From contig JADKGE010000006.1 of NCBI GenBank assembly GCA_016717115.1, positions 124,001 to 188,000 on the forward strand: 64,000 nt of DNA, given 5' to 3'. Shown one piece after another: positions 19,405 through 27,656 of the stretch. The notes below the pieces were generated by a model, which was given only the letters and a program-made list of their open reading frames with translations, made no database searches and was not told the origin of the DNA. Every line of letters begins with the position of its first letter. The first letter of the stretch is position 1. A program made the position numbers and the translations under genes. The DNA comes from Actinomycetota bacterium. GTDB lineage: Bacteria; Actinomycetota; Actinomycetes; S36-B12.

Positions 19405-20526
19405 ATGATCGGAGGCGGCATGAACGGGAGTGACTTCGAGGCCCGGGTCTCGGCGGTGGGGGAGAGGGCGAGGGCCGGTGGCGTGGATGCCGTGCTGGCC
19501 ACTCCGGGGCCGGATCTGCGGTATCTGATCGGCTACGACGCCGTGCCCTTGGAACGACTCACCTGCCTGGTCGTGCGTGCTGACGACACCCCCCTGCTCG
19601 TCGTTCCCCGGCTCGAGGTGCTGGCGGCCCAGGCGAGTCCGGCCGGTGCGCTGCCGATCGAGATCCTCACGTGGGGCGAGCACGACGACCCCTTCGCCCT
19701 CGTCTCGACACTCCTCGCGGAGGCGCGCTCCGTCGCGCTGGACAACCACATGTGGGCGGAGAAGGTGCTGCGCCTGCGCGACGCCATGCCCGGGACCGAC
19801 CTGAGCCTGGCCGGGGCGATCATCTCCAGCCTGCGGATGCGCAAGGACGACGACGAGATCGCGTCCCTGCTCGACGCCGGAGCCGCCATCGACGCCGTGC
19901 ATGCCCAGGTGGCCGACATGCTGCAACCGGGCCGTACCGAGCGGCAGGTGGGGGCGCAGATCGCCGACGCGATCCTCGGCACCGGTCACGTCCGCGTCGA
20001 CTTCGTCATCGTCGGCAGCGGACCCAACGGGGCCAGCCCGCATCACGAGGTATCCGATCGCGTCATCGAGACTGGCGACATCGTCGTCGTCGACATCGGC
20101 GGGACCATGCCCGACGGCTACTGCAGCGACTGCACCCGCACCTATGCCGTGGGATCACCGCCGCCGGACTTCGTTCGAGAGTACGCCGTTCTGCAGGGGG
20201 CCCAGGCCGCTGCCGTCAGCAGCGTGCGGGCCGGAGTCACCTGCGAGAGCATCGATGCCGCGGCCCGCGATGTCCTGACCGAGGCCGGCCTGGGCGATCT
20301 GTTCATCCATCGCACCGGCCACGGCATCGGGCTGGAGACGCACGAGGACCCCTACATCGTGGCCGGCAACGACCTCGTACTGGCCGCGGGCATGGCGTTC
20401 AGCGTCGAGCCGGGGTTCTACGTCGAGGGCCGGTATGGCGCCCGTATCGAGGACATCGTCATCGCGACCGACGATGGCGTCATCGTGGCCAACAACCGGT
20501 CGCATGACCTAGTGGTGGTGTCATGA
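19405..20526 (+). CDS. M24-family Xaa-Pro dipeptidase/aminopeptidase
   Basis: A 373-residue creatinase-fold metallopeptidase. The N-terminal creatinase domain spans about residues 1-145. The pita-bread domain has the metal ligands in VVDIGGTMPDGYCSDCTRTY (two Asp), HRTGHGIGLETHED (His), AFSVEPGFYV (Glu) and GARIEDIV (Glu). It cleaves N-terminal or dipeptide Xaa-Pro bonds and resembles mycobacterial PepE (Rv2089c). It overlaps the acyl-CoA dehydrogenase gene by 4 bp. Confidence 0.92.
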   Translation: MIGGGMNGSDFEARVSAVGERARAGGVDAVLATPGPDLRYLIGYDAVPLERLTCLVVRADDTPLLVVPRLEVLAAQASPAGALPIEILTWGEHDDPFALVSTLLAEARSVALDNHMWAEKVLRLRDAMPGTDLSLAGAIISSLRMRKDDDEIASLLDAGAAIDAVHAQVADMLQPGRTERQVGAQIADAILGTGHVRVDFVIVGSGPNGASPHHEVSDRVIETGDIVVVDIGGTMPDGYCSDCTRTYAVGSPPPDFVREYAVLQGAQAAAVSSVRAGVTCESIDAAARDVLTEAGLGDLFIHRTGHGIGLETHEDPYIVAGNDLVLAAGMAFSVEPGFYVEGRYGARIEDIVIATDDGVIVANNRSHDLVVVS

Positions 20527-21698
20527 CGTTCACCTGGACGGGCGCATCCGTCACGCGGCTCATGCCGACCGAGGAATCGGTCGAGCTCATGGCGATGGTC
20601 GAGGATGTCGCGCGGAAGCAGATCGCCCCGCGGGCCTCGGCGGACGAGGCAGCGGCCCATTTCCCCCGCGACCTGTTCCGCACCATCGGCGCGCTGGGCA
20701 TCCTGGGCCTGCCGTTCGACGAGCAGTACGGGGGCGGGGCGCAGCCCTACGAGGTCACCCTCCAGGCGCTCGAGGAACTGGCCCGCGCCTCCATGTCCGT
20801 CGGTGTGAGCGTGAGCGTCCACTACCTGGCCTGCTTCCCGCTCGCCAACTACGGGACGCCAGAGCAGCGCCAGCGGTGGCTCCCCGAGATGATCGGCGGC
20901 GACCTCCTGGGGGCCTACTGCCTCTCCGAGCCCCATTCGGGATCGGACGCGGCCGCCCTCGCCACCCGGGCCGAGAAGGTCGACGGTGGCTACCGCGTCA
21001 ACGGCGTGAAGGCATGGATCACCCACGGCGGGCGAGCCGACTTCTACTCGACCATGGTGCGCACGTCCGATGACCGGGCGAAGGGGATCAGCTGCCTGCT
21101 CGTCGACGCCGGCACACCGGGTCTGACGTCGGCGCCCCCGGAACGAAAGATGGGGGCCAACTCCTCACCCACCGCGCAGATGATCTTCGAGGACGTGCAC
21201 GTCCCGGCCGATCGCCTCATGGGGGCCGAGGGGGCCGGCTTCAGCGTCGCGCTCGCGGCCCTCGACGCCGGCCGGCTGGGCATCGCCGCCTGCTCCGTCG
21301 GCCTCGCCCAGGCCGCCCTCGACGCGGCCGTGGCCTATGCGGGGGAGCGGGTGCAGTTCGGCCGTCCCATCGCCGAGTTCCAGGGCGTCGCGTTCCTGCT
21401 GGCCGACATGGCCACTGCGGTGGCCGGCGCACGGGCCCTGTACCTGCACGCCGCCCGGCTGAAGGACGCCGGGCTGAGCTTCGGCACGGACGCCGCCATG
21501 GCCAAGCTGGCGGCGAGCGACGCCGTCATGCGCGTCACCACAGACGCCATTCAGGTGCTGGGCGGGGCCGGCTACACGGCCGACTTCCCCGTCGAGCGCT
21601 ACTTCCGCGAGGCGAAGGCGCTGCAGATCGTCGAGGGCACGAATCAGGTCCAGCGCACGGTGATCGGGCGGGCGCTCCAGGCGAAGCGGCCGCGGTGA
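20523..21698 (+). CDS. Acyl-CoA dehydrogenase
   Basis: A 391-residue FAD enzyme of the standard length. YCLSEPHSGSDAAAL is the flavin/substrate signature, AWITHGGRADFY follows, and DAIQVLGGAGYTADFPVERYFREAKALQIVEGTNQVQR carries the second signature, with the catalytic Glu of the EGT segment. It oxidises acyl-CoA thioesters at C2-C3 and passes electrons to ETF. Chain-length specificity is not readable. It is coupled to the peptidase upstream and the amidohydrolase downstream by 4-bp overlaps. Confidence 0.93.
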   Translation: MTFTWTGASVTRLMPTEESVELMAMVEDVARKQIAPRASADEAAAHFPRDLFRTIGALGILGLPFDEQYGGGAQPYEVTLQALEELARASMSVGVSVSVHYLACFPLANYGTPEQRQRWLPEMIGGDLLGAYCLSEPHSGSDAAALATRAEKVDGGYRVNGVKAWITHGGRADFYSTMVRTSDDRAKGISCLLVDAGTPGLTSAPPERKMGANSSPTAQMIFEDVHVPADRLMGAEGAGFSVALAALDAGRLGIAACSVGLAQAALDAAVAYAGERVQFGRPIAEFQGVAFLLADMATAVAGARALYLHAARLKDAGLSFGTDAAMAKLAASDAVMRVTTDAIQVLGGAGYTADFPVERYFREAKALQIVEGTNQVQRTVIGRALQAKRPR

Positions 21699-23347
21699 CG
21701 CCTGAGGCCCGCATGCCCCCCGCGTGGGCGGCTTCGGACAGGGTGCTGCTGCACGGGGGCACGGTCTACTCGCCCGTGAGCCCCTTCGCGACGGCGATGC
21801 TCATCGACGCGGGCGTCGTCGCCTGGCTCGGCGAGGACTCGGCGGCCGCGGCCCATCGCGATGCGGCCGACCATGTCGTCGACCTTCGAGGCAGCCTGGT
21901 GACACCGGGATTCGTCGATGCCCACGTGCACTCCACGAGCACCGGGCTCACGTTGACCGGCCTCGACCTGAGTGCCGCGACCTCGCTGGGCCAGGCCCTG
22001 ACGGCCCTCGAAGCCCATGCCCGCCTGCGTCGCGGCGGGGTCATCATCGGCCACGGCTGGGACGACACCGCCTGGCCGGAGCAGCGTCCCCCAACGCGAT
22101 CGGAGATCGACCGCGCGACGTGGGGCAGCGTCGTCTACCTCTCGCGACGCGACGTGCACTCCGCCGCCGTGTCCAGTGCCCTCGTCGCGATGGTGCCGGA
22201 TGTCAGGTCCCTGGCGGGCTACGACGACGTTGCGCCCCTGAGCCAGGCCGCGCACCACGCCGTGCGCGGCGCGGCGCTGGCCACCATCACCGCGGGGGAG
22301 CGACGGCGGGCCCAGCGGGCGATGCGCGCCCACGCGGGCAGCCTCGGCATCGTGGCGCTGCACGAGATGGCCGGGCCCCACGTCTCGAGCCAGGAGGACC
22401 TTGTCGAGATCCTCACCCGCTCGCGCGAGGAACCCGGCCCCCTGGTGACCGGCTTCTGGGGCGAGCTGGCCGCGACCGGCGGCATCGAGCGGGCCCGCGC
22501 GGCAGGCGCGTACGCGCTCGGCGGCGACCTCACCGTCGACGGAGCGCTCGGCTCGCGCACCGCATGCCTCCGCGATCCCTATGCCGACGCACCCGGGACC
22601 CTGGGCGCCCAGTACCTCGACGTCGAGGCGATCACCAACCATGTCGTCGCAGCCACCGAGGCCGGCCTGCCGTCCGGGTTCCACGTGATCGGCGACCGGT
22701 CCTGCGCCCTGGTGCTGGAGGGCCTCACCGCGGCGGCCCAGCAGGTGGGCGCGGACGTGCTGCGGCGGCTGAACCCTCGGCTCGAGCACGCGGAGATGCT
22801 GTCCGACGTGGACATCGCCGCGATGGCACGGCTCGGTGTCACGGCCAGCATGCAGCCGATGTTCGACCGGCTCTGGGGCGGGACGAGAGGGATGTACGAG
22901 GTCCGCCTCGGCTCCGAGCGTGCGGGGGCCATGAACCGCGTCGCTGACCTCGTCCGCGCCGGGGTCACCGTCGCCTTCGGCTCCGACGCGCCCGTCACCG
23001 ATCTCGGGCCGTGGGCCGCCGTCCGTGCCGCGGTGCATCACACCTCAGCGCGTCAACGCGTGTCCGCTCGCGCCGCGTTCTCGGCGCACACGCGTGCGGG
23101 CTGGCGATCCGTCGGTGACATGGACGCGGGAGTCCTCGCCCCCGGGTCCCCTGCCCACTACGCGATCTGGTCCACTCAGGAGGTTGTCGTCCAGGCTCCA
23201 GACGACCGGCTGTCGGCCTGGTCGACCGACCCGCGCAGCGGCACTCCCGGGCTGCCGGCGCTGGACGACGACACGACGCTGCCGACCTGCCTGCGCACCG
23301 TGGTCCACGGGCACACGGTGTTCGACAGCGGCGCCCTCGAGGCCTAG
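21695..23347 (+). CDS. Amidohydrolase family protein (YtcJ-like)
   Basis: A 550-residue metal-dependent hydrolase of the amidohydrolase_3 group. The metal-site HxH is in VTPGFVDAHVHSTSTG, later residues include GFHVIGDRSC and RLEHAEMLSD, and the final metal Asp is in AFGSDAPVTDLGPW. The start GTG overlaps the preceding stop (GTGA); an ATG six codons later is possible. The substrate is unknown. Position in the peptidase/acyl-CoA dehydrogenase operon suggests catabolism. Confidence 0.88.
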   Translation: MTPEARMPPAWAASDRVLLHGGTVYSPVSPFATAMLIDAGVVAWLGEDSAAAAHRDAADHVVDLRGSLVTPGFVDAHVHSTSTGLTLTGLDLSAATSLGQALTALEAHARLRRGGVIIGHGWDDTAWPEQRPPTRSEIDRATWGSVVYLSRRDVHSAAVSSALVAMVPDVRSLAGYDDVAPLSQAAHHAVRGAALATITAGERRRAQRAMRAHAGSLGIVALHEMAGPHVSSQEDLVEILTRSREEPGPLVTGFWGELAATGGIERARAAGAYALGGDLTVDGALGSRTACLRDPYADAPGTLGAQYLDVEAITNHVVAATEAGLPSGFHVIGDRSCALVLEGLTAAAQQVGADVLRRLNPRLEHAEMLSDVDIAAMARLGVTASMQPMFDRLWGGTRGMYEVRLGSERAGAMNRVADLVRAGVTVAFGSDAPVTDLGPWAAVRAAVHHTSARQRVSARAAFSAHTRAGWRSVGDMDAGVLAPGSPAHYAIWSTQEVVVQAPDDRLSAWSTDPRSGTPGLPALDDDTTLPTCLRTVVHGHTVFDSGALEA

Positions 23348-23350
23348 CCG

Positions 23351-24886
23351 ATGCGCCCTCTCCTGAGCCTGCCCCGCGGCCTGGCCCTGGCCGCCCTGTC
23401 CGGCGTGCTGATGTCGCTGGCCTTCGCTCCCGTAGCCTTCGGGCCCTCCGCCATCGTGTCGGTGGCCCTGCTGACGACGGCGGTCTGGGGTGGCTCGTGG
23501 CGGCGCGGCCTCGGCCTCGGCTTCGTCTCCGGGCTGCTGTTCTTCGGGCTGCTGCTCGGCTGGATGAGGGTGATCGGGTGGGACGCGTGGCTGCTCCTGT
23601 CCGCCTTCTGGGCGCTGTGGTTCGCGCTCGTCGGGGTCGGGACCGCCCTGGTGACGAGACTGCCTGGCGCGCCGGTGTGGGTGGCGTCGATGTGGGTGCT
23701 GCAGGAGACCCTGCGTGCGCACCTCCCGTTCGGCGGCTTCCCCTGGGGCGAGATCGCCTTCGCCCAGCCGGACACCCCGTTCGCCCGCCTGGCCCCGATC
23801 GGCGGCAGCCCTCTCGTCTCGTTCGCGGTCGCCTTCGTGGGGGCATCGATCGTCACGCTCGTGCTGGACTACCGGGCCGGACGGCGCCGATGGGCCGCCA
23901 CGTGGTTCGCCGCGGCGGTCGGCATCACGCTGCTGCCCGCTCTGGCCCCGGTGACGACGACGGGCGACACCGAGGTAGGGCCGGCGAGCACGGTCCTCGC
24001 CTACGTGCAGGGCGGCACGCCGCAGGTGGGCATGGGCGCGATGGACGTGCGGCGGGCGGTGCTCGACAACCACGTCGCCCAGACCCTCGACCTCGCCCAG
24101 GCCGTGGCCGATGGGGAGGTGCCGCGCCCGTCGTTCGTCCTGTGGCCGGAGAACTCCTCGGACCTGGACCCGTTCATCGACGCATCCGCGGCCGAGGCCA
24201 TCAGCACAGCCGCCAAGGCGGTCGGGGCGCCCATCCTCGTCGGTGCCGTCGTCAACGTCCCGGACGACCCGACCGGCATCTGGAACGTGGGGATCGTGTG
24301 GGACCCCGTCGTGGGCCCGCAGGAGATGTACATCAAGACGCACCCGGTTCCGTTCGGGGAGTACATCCCCTTCCGCGCCTTCCTCGCCCAGCACATCGCC
24401 CGGTTCGATCGAGTGCCGCGCGACTTCCTGGCCGGCTCGCGACCCGGGAACCTGGACATCAACGGGATACCCGTCGGCAACGTCATCTGCTTCGAGATCG
24501 CCTATCGCGACGTCGTCGACGCCGTGGTCGACGGCGGCGCTCGGCTGATCACCGTCCAGACCAACAACGCCACCTACGGAGGCACCGCACAGCCGGAGCA
24601 GCAGCTCGCCATCTCGCGCCTTCGGGCGATGGAGTTCGGCCGGTCCGTCGTCGTCGCGGCCACGTCGGGCATCTCCGCCGTGATCGACCCAGCGGGCACC
24701 GTCGTCGAGCGCATGGACGAGGACGAGGTCGGCTGGCGGGTGACGGACGTGGCCCTACGCGGCCAGACGACGCTGGCAACGAAAACGGCACCGGCGGTCC
24801 AGATGCTCCTGTGCGCCGCGGCCCTGGGCGCCGCCGCAACCGCCATGGTGCAGTCGGTTCGTCGGCGCCGCAGACCGATCGCCTAG
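23351..24886 (+). CDS. lnt: Apolipoprotein N-acyltransferase
   Basis: A 511-residue membrane enzyme that adds the third acyl chain to lipoproteins. About six N-terminal membrane helices are followed by a nitrilase-fold domain facing outward and a last C-terminal helix near residue 490. The catalytic triad is visible: Glu in PVPFGEYIPFR, Lys in EMYIKTHP and Cys in GNVICFEIAYRD. WPENSSD is conserved. Substrates are present in the window, such as the FKBP lipoprotein. The next gene is ppm1; in mycobacteria the two are one fused protein. Confidence 0.94.
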   Translation: MRPLLSLPRGLALAALSGVLMSLAFAPVAFGPSAIVSVALLTTAVWGGSWRRGLGLGFVSGLLFFGLLLGWMRVIGWDAWLLLSAFWALWFALVGVGTALVTRLPGAPVWVASMWVLQETLRAHLPFGGFPWGEIAFAQPDTPFARLAPIGGSPLVSFAVAFVGASIVTLVLDYRAGRRRWAATWFAAAVGITLLPALAPVTTTGDTEVGPASTVLAYVQGGTPQVGMGAMDVRRAVLDNHVAQTLDLAQAVADGEVPRPSFVLWPENSSDLDPFIDASAAEAISTAAKAVGAPILVGAVVNVPDDPTGIWNVGIVWDPVVGPQEMYIKTHPVPFGEYIPFRAFLAQHIARFDRVPRDFLAGSRPGNLDINGIPVGNVICFEIAYRDVVDAVVDGGARLITVQTNNATYGGTAQPEQQLAISRLRAMEFGRSVVVAATSGISAVIDPAGTVVERMDEDEVGWRVTDVALRGQTTLATKTAPAVQMLLCAAALGAAATAMVQSVRRRRRPIA

Positions 24887-24889
24887 GGT
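24884..24889 (+). promoter_or_regulatory. Probable leaderless -10 hexamer of ppm1
   Basis: TAGGGT ends 6 nt before the GTG at 24896 and overlaps the lnt stop codon. Confidence 0.45.
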
Positions 24890-24895
24890 GCAGGG

Positions 24896-25684
24896 GTGAC
24901 GTCCGCCACCTTCGCCGACCTTGGCCGCATCCTCGTCATCATCCCGACCTTCAACGAACGCAGCACCCTGACCCCGATCGTCGCGCGCCTGCGCACGTCC
25001 GTGCCCGAGGCGCACATTCTCGTCGCCGATGACAACTCCCCGGACGGCACCGGTGACGTTGCCGACTCCCTGGCCGCGGAGGACGACCACGTGCACGTCA
25101 TGCACCGGCTGGGCAAGGAGGGCCTGGGCGCGGCCTACCTCGCCGGCTTCGGCTGGGCGCTGCAGGATGGCTATGACGTCGTGGTCGAGATGGATGCCGA
25201 CGGATCCCACCAGCCCGAGCAGCTGTCCCGGCTTCTCGATGCCCTCCGCACGGCCGACGTCGTGCTCGGGTCCCGCTATGTGCCGGGCGGGCGCACCGAG
25301 AACTGGCCGAGGAGCCGGGAGCTCCTCTCCCGCGGCGGCAATGCCTACACCCGGGCCATCCTCGGCGTGCCGATCCACGACGCCACCGGCGGCTACCGCG
25401 CGTTCCGCGCCGAGACCCTCCGCAAGCTCGACCTTCACGAGGTCGCTTCCCAGGGGTACTGCTTCCAGGTCGATCTGGCGTGGCGGGCGGTTCAGCGAGG
25501 CCTGCGCGTCCAGGAGGTGCCCATCACGTTCGTCGAGCGCACCTCGGGCACCAGCAAGATGAGCCAGAAGATCGCGGTCGAGGCCCTGTGGCGGGTCACG
25601 GTATGGGGCGTCGACGACAAGGTGACACGTATCCGGAGGCGGGCACACCGGCGTCGGGCGGGGGAGACGGGAGCACCCCGATGA
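24896..25684 (+). CDS. ppm1: Polyprenol-phosphate mannosyltransferase (dolichol-phosphate mannose synthase)
   Basis: A 262-residue GT2 glycosyltransferase. VIIPTFNERSTL begins the GT-A fold, VADDNSPDGTGD is the nucleotide-binding part, VVEMDADGSHQPEQL has the DxD-like metal site, and VLGSRYVPGGRTENW is typical of DPM synthases. It makes polyprenyl-phosphate-mannose from GDP-mannose for glycolipid and protein mannosylation. GDP-mannose may relate to the guanylyltransferase/mutase fusion encoded at 48142-50634. It overlaps fxsA by 4 bp. Confidence 0.93.
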   Translation: MTSATFADLGRILVIIPTFNERSTLTPIVARLRTSVPEAHILVADDNSPDGTGDVADSLAAEDDHVHVMHRLGKEGLGAAYLAGFGWALQDGYDVVVEMDADGSHQPEQLSRLLDALRTADVVLGSRYVPGGRTENWPRSRELLSRGGNAYTRAILGVPIHDATGGYRAFRAETLRKLDLHEVASQGYCFQVDLAWRAVQRGLRVQEVPITFVERTSGTSKMSQKIAVEALWRVTVWGVDDKVTRIRRRAHRRRAGETGAPR

Positions 25685-26160
25685 GCTCACTTCGCGGCCG
25701 GCTCCTGCTCTTCGGCTACCCCCTGCTCGAGGTCGCCACCCTCTACCTCGTGGCGCAGTGGATCGGCTGGGGATGGACGCTGCTCGCGGTGCTCATCAGC
25801 ATCCCCGTCGGCTTCGCGATCATGCGGAACGCCGGCGACGGGGCCATGGCCGACATGGTCGCCTCCGCCGAGACGGGGCAGCCAATCGACTCAGGACGCC
25901 ACGGAATGATGTTCGTGGGCGGGCTGCTCGTGGCGATCCCCGGATTCTGGAGCGACCTGATCGGCCTTCTCCTCGTCATCCCGTGGACCCAGCGCCTGTT
26001 CCGAGCAAAGGCTCGCGCCTGGATGTCCACCCGACTGACGACCGTGCACATGCCGGGTATCCGCTACCCGAATCAGGGTGACGTCATCCAGGGCACCGTG
26101 GTCCGCAAGGACGAGCCCGAGCCGCCCGCCTCCCCACCGCCCCCCGAACTGCAGGGCTAG
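25681..26160 (+). CDS. fxsA: FxsA family membrane protein
   Basis: A 159-residue protein with three to four membrane segments in its first 110 residues (LLLFGYPLLEVATLYLVAQWIG, LLAVLISIPVGFAIM, GGLLVAIPGFWSDLIGLLLVIP). The GFWSD element is the FxsA family hallmark. In E. coli FxsA relieves phage T7 exclusion by F; the native role is unknown. The C-terminal tail is Pro-rich and cytoplasmic. The ATG start overlaps the ppm1 stop. It converges on rbpA. Confidence 0.88.
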   Translation: MSSLRGRLLLFGYPLLEVATLYLVAQWIGWGWTLLAVLISIPVGFAIMRNAGDGAMADMVASAETGQPIDSGRHGMMFVGGLLVAIPGFWSDLIGLLLVIPWTQRLFRAKARAWMSTRLTTVHMPGIRYPNQGDVIQGTVVRKDEPEPPASPPPPELQG

Positions 26161-26184
26161 GCGGCACGTCCTGTCGACCGACGC

Positions 26185-26553
26185 CTATGCGGTCTTGCGC
26201 AGGGCGGAGCGTCCGGCGGGGCGACCCTCCTGTGCATGGAGCAACTCAAGCCGCTCCTGTAGCAGGAGTTCCAGATCGGCGATGGTACGCCGCTCGAGCA
26301 GCATGTCCCAGTGGGTGCGCACGTGCCTGGTGGGCTTGGCCTCAGGCTCACTGACGTCGGGCCTGGTGGCCAGGCGCCCGCAGCGGCAGGTCCACTCGAA
26401 GGGGATCTCATCCGCCTCGATGGAGAAGGGCACGACCGTCTGATGACCCTCAGGGCAGGAGTACGCGATGACCATGCGCTCGGCTGGCGCCACATGCGCA
26501 TCGGTCTCGTAGCTCAGAGCGCCAAGTCGGGTACCGCGCATTGACTCGCTCAT
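26185..26553 (-). CDS. rbpA: RNA polymerase-binding protein RbpA
   Basis: A 122-residue actinobacteria-specific transcription factor that stabilises the primary-sigma holoenzyme. The N-terminal tail is GTRLGALSYETD. The core has the CPEGH and CRCG cysteine/histidine elements of the RbpA zinc-type fold. WDMLLERRTIADLELLLQERL is the sigma-interaction helix. The ATG has a GGGAGAG ribosome-binding site. It is divergent from the CAP-domain gene. Confidence 0.95.
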   Translation of the reverse strand: MSESMRGTRLGALSYETDAHVAPAERMVIAYSCPEGHQTVVPFSIEADEIPFEWTCRCGRLATRPDVSEPEAKPTRHVRTHWDMLLERRTIADLELLLQERLELLHAQEGRPAGRSALRKTA

Positions 26554-26590
26554 GGTCTCTCCCTTTCGTACAGACGTCCCTCATTGGGAT

Positions 26591-26616
26591 GACACATATG
26601 ACGCCGGTGTTATTCC
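26591..26616 (-). promoter_or_regulatory. Possible SigR/SigH-type promoter of rbpA
   Basis: On the minus strand GGAAT (26616-26612) and GTC (26593-26591) are 18 nt apart, close to the GGAAT-N18-GTT pattern of thiol-stress sigma factors. Streptomyces rbpA has such a promoter. The -10 element is imperfect. Confidence 0.35.
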
Positions 26617-26697
26617 CCGGGTTCCCCTCTCGCCAACCCCCTTACCTCCCTCTTACCTTGGGTTTCGGTCCGCATACGGCCCGGCATGACCGCTGCA

Positions 26698-26716
26698 TCC
26701 GGACGATATTCGTCCG
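26698..26716. promoter_or_regulatory. Inverted repeat in the rbpA/CAP divergent region
   Basis: GGACGA-TAT-TCGTCC (26701-26715) is a perfect 6-bp dyad, extended imperfectly on both sides. The 242-bp divergent gap is more AT-rich than its surroundings and contains no gene. The dyad could be an operator for the CAP-protein gene. Confidence 0.35.
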
Positions 26717-26795
26717 ATAACCGGATGGTCATGGCAAGGTTGAGCGGGGGTTAAGCCTCGGTAATGCCTGCGACGACGCGCCGCGTCGGTGCACG

Positions 26796-27647
26796 ATGAC
26801 GGCCCGATGCACGGGCATGATGACCGACGTGCGCCACTTCCCCAGGCGCCTGGCCGTTGCGGTCGTGCTGGTGGCGCTGCTGTTGAGCGCATCCGTACGA
26901 ACAACCGTCAGTGCGCGCGCTGATACCCAGGAGCCCACCCCTGTCGTCACGGTGCAGGCCGATCGCTCGGTGGAGGTCGACGACGCCGTGCGCGTGTCGG
27001 TCGCCCGAGCGACATCGGGGCGAACCCTCACGATCAACTGGGGCGACGGTGCCCGCACGAAGGTGCGAGGGCGTTGCACCCCGGCCCAGGCACGGTCCCA
27101 CCCGCGCCGCTGCGGCGTCACGGCTCGCCATGCCTACCAGCGGGCCGGCGTTTTCCGCATCAAGGTCTCCCGGGATCGCCTGAGCGTCGCCCAAGCCCTC
27201 ATGCGCGTCGCCGGATCCGTCGCGGCCACCGCACAGGCCGCGGGCAACTGGCGCCTGGACATGCTCCTGCAGGTCAACGCCCTGCGCAAGGAGGTGGGCG
27301 CACCGCCCGTGACCCTGTGCACCCGCCTGACGTCCGCCGCCCAGGAGTACGCGTCCCTCATGGCGAGCCAGGACCACTACGGCCACGTCGGCCCCGATGG
27401 CAGTCAGCCCTGGGAACGGATGGCCGGACAGGGGTACAGGTGGACCGCGGCGGCCGAGAACATCGCCGGCGGATACGGCGTGGTCATCGACGTGATGAAC
27501 GCCTGGCACGATTCGCCTGGCCACTACACGAACATCATCAACCCCGACCTCACCCATGTGGGTTTCGGCTTCGCAACGGACCCGGACAGCACCTACCAGG
27601 AGTACTGGGTGCAGGACTTCGGGACAGGGGGCTCCTGCTCGGGGTGA
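26796..27647 (+). CDS. Secreted CAP (SCP/PR1-like) protein with N-terminal PKD-like domain
   Basis: A 283-residue exported protein. A signal peptide lies in the first about 48 residues (RRLAVAVVLVALLLSAS, cleavage near SARADT). Residues about 50-125 look like a PKD-type beta domain: NWGDG and then HAYQRAGVFRIKV. Residues about 150-280 are a CAP domain with VNALRKEVGAPPV, HYGHVGPDG, AENIAGG, WHDSPGHYTNIINPDLTHVGFGF and WVQDFG. The His/Glu cavity residues of CAP proteins are present. Bacterial CAP domains are mostly of unknown biochemical role. In-frame ATGs at 26817 and 26820 are alternative starts. It converges on corA. Confidence 0.85.
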   Translation: MTARCTGMMTDVRHFPRRLAVAVVLVALLLSASVRTTVSARADTQEPTPVVTVQADRSVEVDDAVRVSVARATSGRTLTINWGDGARTKVRGRCTPAQARSHPRRCGVTARHAYQRAGVFRIKVSRDRLSVAQALMRVAGSVAATAQAAGNWRLDMLLQVNALRKEVGAPPVTLCTRLTSAAQEYASLMASQDHYGHVGPDGSQPWERMAGQGYRWTAAAENIAGGYGVVIDVMNAWHDSPGHYTNIINPDLTHVGFGFATDPDSTYQEYWVQDFGTGGSCSG

Positions 27648-27656
27648 CCGGAGCAG

